NCBI GenBank assembly: GCA_013398295.1
Contig: VZSF01012080.1
Coordinates: 62,001 to 126,000 of the forward strand
Reading direction: 5' to 3'
Source of the DNA: Chionis minor
Taxonomy: Eukaryota; Chordata; Aves; Charadriiformes; Chionididae
DNA: 64,000 nt
This document shows positions 61,932-64,000 of this stretch, one piece after another (position 1 is the first letter of the stretch; the number at the start of each line of letters is the position of its first letter). The notes beneath the pieces were generated by a model, which saw nothing but the letters and a program-made list of their open reading frames with translations, was not told the origin of the DNA and did no database searches. The position numbers were made by a program, and so were the translations under genes.

Positions 61932-63219
61932 GCATTTAATGAAGTTATATTGCCACAGGCTGTCCGGTATTTTACAGGACCTGCAGGAGACCTAGGATAT
62001 TCTTGAACAGCCTCCAGAAGCCTGGCTGGATATCCTTGGCATCTCATATGATGCTAGGTATGTATAATGAGGCAAGAAATTTGTTGCAGACCCTTAATCA
62101 CTGCAGTTTACAGCACAGCACTCTATCCTGTTCAAGAGTTGATTCTTAAGAACCACAGAATACACACTTGAGATAAGTGCTCAGGAAAACCATGGCAAGT
62201 CCCACCCTAAAACCGGAACAGTCTTTGCCAGACTGGAATAGTAACTGGATCAGTTTATTATAAGTAATTGCATGTATTTTACACCGTGGTTCAAAGACTG
62301 TTAACTTTCAATTTACATTTTTACAAGTAGTTTTACTTATGAGACCATTTGTGTAAACAATGACATTAAAAATGTAATGTGAAATTCACTCAGCTTGATG
62401 CAAAGCAATTTTTAAAATCCCTCATAATAGCCATTAACTTAGGTTTTTAATTGTGCAGAAAGCTTCTTTTCTGCAGAGATAATTATACAGAGTTATTTTG
62501 ACAAGTACTAATATGATTGAAAGCTAACTCAGACCTGCAACCAGATTTTTTCATTGTCTGATGCAAGTCACATCACTGTAGAACTCAGTACATAATTAGC
62601 AGCTTTACCTTGTTATGCTTAGCTCATCACGTCTATATGTGACTGCTCCTGGCCTCCATGACCACCCTAAGATGATAGAGAGCAGCCTCACAATGACATC
62701 ATCCAGTTCTCTCAGTTCCTCTCACGGCAAGAGTTAACAGCCTCGGGCCTTATGCAGTCTCTCTGCAACACCACAAATCCAGGCCTTAAAACCCTGGCAA
62801 GCAGTACATTTTCTGTTACAGCATGTCTAGTCAGCAGGTAATGCTTCCACTCCCAGAGGAAGAGGATCTCCATCTTGGTGCCAGTGCTCTGTTCAGTCCC
62901 AGCTCTCTCCTATGTCTTCCTTAACAGAACCTGTTCCTCTGTATTGGCTATGACAGCATAGTACCTGTCTCTGCAAGTTCAGATCTGACATCAGAGAAGT
63001 AGCCTTTCTCCTCCTCCTGAAAGTCAAAATCTTCAAGCCTTTCCCATCTTGCAGGTCTCCATCCATGAGTCACGCAAACATAGCCTCTGTCTGCTTTTCC
63101 TTCCCTACATCACAGAACTTGGGCTCTTCCCTCTGCAAAGTTTCTATGAAGCCTCAGTCAACCCCTGATTTATCCTCTCTAATAGCACAGAGACTGCTCA
63201 CCTGTCCCCCATAATACTT
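61932..63219. other. Unassigned sequence
   Basis: AT-rich to about 62620, then of intermediate composition with many CT-rich words to 63219. The second part could be a diverged repeat. No family, gene or RNA gene recognised. Confidence 0.5.
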
Positions 63220-64000
63220 CATAGAATTATAGGATCATTTAGGTTGGAAAACACTCTTAAGATTATCAAGTGCAACCATAAACCTAGCACTGCCAAAACC
63301 ACCGCTAAACCGTGTCCCTCAGCACCACATCTATATGTCCTTTAAATACCTCCAGGGGAGGCGACTCAACCACTTCCCTGGGCAGCCTCTTCCAATGCTT
63401 GATAACTCTTTCAGTGAAGAAATTTTTCCTAATATCCAATCTAACCCACCCCTGGTGTAACTTGAGGCCGTTGCCTCTTGTCCTATTGCTTGTTTCTTGG
63501 GAGAAGAGACTGATCCCCACCTCGCTACAGCCTCCTTTCAGGTAGTTGTAGAGAGTGATAAAGTCTTCCCTCAGCCTCCTTTTCTCTAGACTAAACAACC
63601 CCAATTCCCTCAGCTGCTCTTCATAAGACACATTCTCTAGACCCCTCACCAGCTTCATTGCCCTTCTCTGGACATGCTCCAGAATCTCAATGTCTCACTT
63701 AGAGTGAGGAGCCCAAAACTGAACACAGTATTTGAGGTGGGGCCTCACCAGTGCCAAGTACAGGGGGACAATCACTTCCCCAGTCCTGCTGGCCACTCTA
63801 TTTCTGATCCGAGCCAGGATACTATTGGTATTCATGGCTACCTGGGCACACTGCTGACTCATATTCAGCCAGCTGTTGATCAGCACCCCCAGGTCCTTTT
63901 ACACCAGGCAGTTTTCCAGCCTGTAGTGCTGCATGGGTCTGACCCAAGTGCAGGACAAATTTCCACCCAGCACATCAGCATTTCATGGAAAGATAGAATG
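63220..64000 (-). mobile_element. CR1 LINE 3' portion, continuing past the window
   Basis: The plus strand begins atagaattataggatcatttaggttgg, the reverse complement of the CR1 tail. The minus strand then reads up through the ORF2 C-terminus. One frame (63305-63658) holds [53 protein letters not shown] and [13 protein letters not shown] second part (63695-63886) holds [20 protein letters not shown] and [19 protein letters not shown] break between them near 63660-63695 interrupts the protein. Closely related to the copy at 47265-48367. The 5' end is outside the window. Confidence 0.95.

Noticed and set aside
61587..62006. 139-codon plus-strand open frame
   Set aside because: Mostly antisense within the decayed ERVL-type LTR; no domain.
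1..64000. CRISPR arrays, tRNA or rRNA genes, operons, riboswitches
   Set aside because: None seen. The window is vertebrate repeat-bearing DNA. I could not run covariance-model searches, so a diverged small RNA gene cannot be fully excluded.

Overview
The window looks like non-coding nuclear DNA of a bird. The evidence is a scatter of CR1 LINE fragments, several with the avian CR1 3' end (tandem ATTCTATGAT-type octamers), together with LTRs that match my memory of the avian ERVL-type and ERVK-type solo LTRs. The rest is AT-rich and full of stop codons. I find no protein-coding exon, tRNA, rRNA, CRISPR array or bacterial feature that I can support. The window is best read as a gene desert or the inside of a very long intron. 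The open frames outside repeats are short, have no recognisable domain, and several begin only at TTG or GTG.

Layout. 1-63 is the end of an ERVL-type LTR cut by the window edge. 296-425 and 1451-1680 are old CR1 reverse-transcriptase remnants on opposite strands. 3501-4185 is a GC-richer patch with a TATA-like box and a poly(A) signal. 9382-10397 is an apparently exact 484-bp direct duplication joined at a single N, most likely an assembly error. 10822-11522 holds two CR1 pieces on the minus strand, the younger abutting or interrupting the older. 18909-19175, 21740-21860 and 27735-27800 are further old CR1 remnants. 26300-26918 is the best-preserved CR1 3' end (plus strand). 39778-40905 is a CR1 endonuclease-region fragment split by a complete solo ERVL-type LTR (40282-40814) with a CCCAC target-site duplication. 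45268-46341 is a long ERVK-type solo LTR holding a degenerate tandem array that creates open frames on both strands. 47265-48367 is a 1.1-kb CR1 (plus). 61383-61931 is a decayed second ERVL-type LTR. 63220-64000 is a CR1 (minus) running off the window.

No genes here work together. The biology on view is layered retroelement insertion and decay. All four LTR pieces lie on the minus strand; if the window is intronic, that weakly suggests the host gene runs on the plus strand. I did not find a convincing new biological system. The items most worth checking are the duplication with the N, the nested LTR, the repeat array inside the ERVK-type LTR, a 30-bp perfect palindrome at 34438-34467, and a few unexplained GC-rich patches. 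Family assignments rest on remembered consensus features and on protein motifs read from the sequence, not on a database search.
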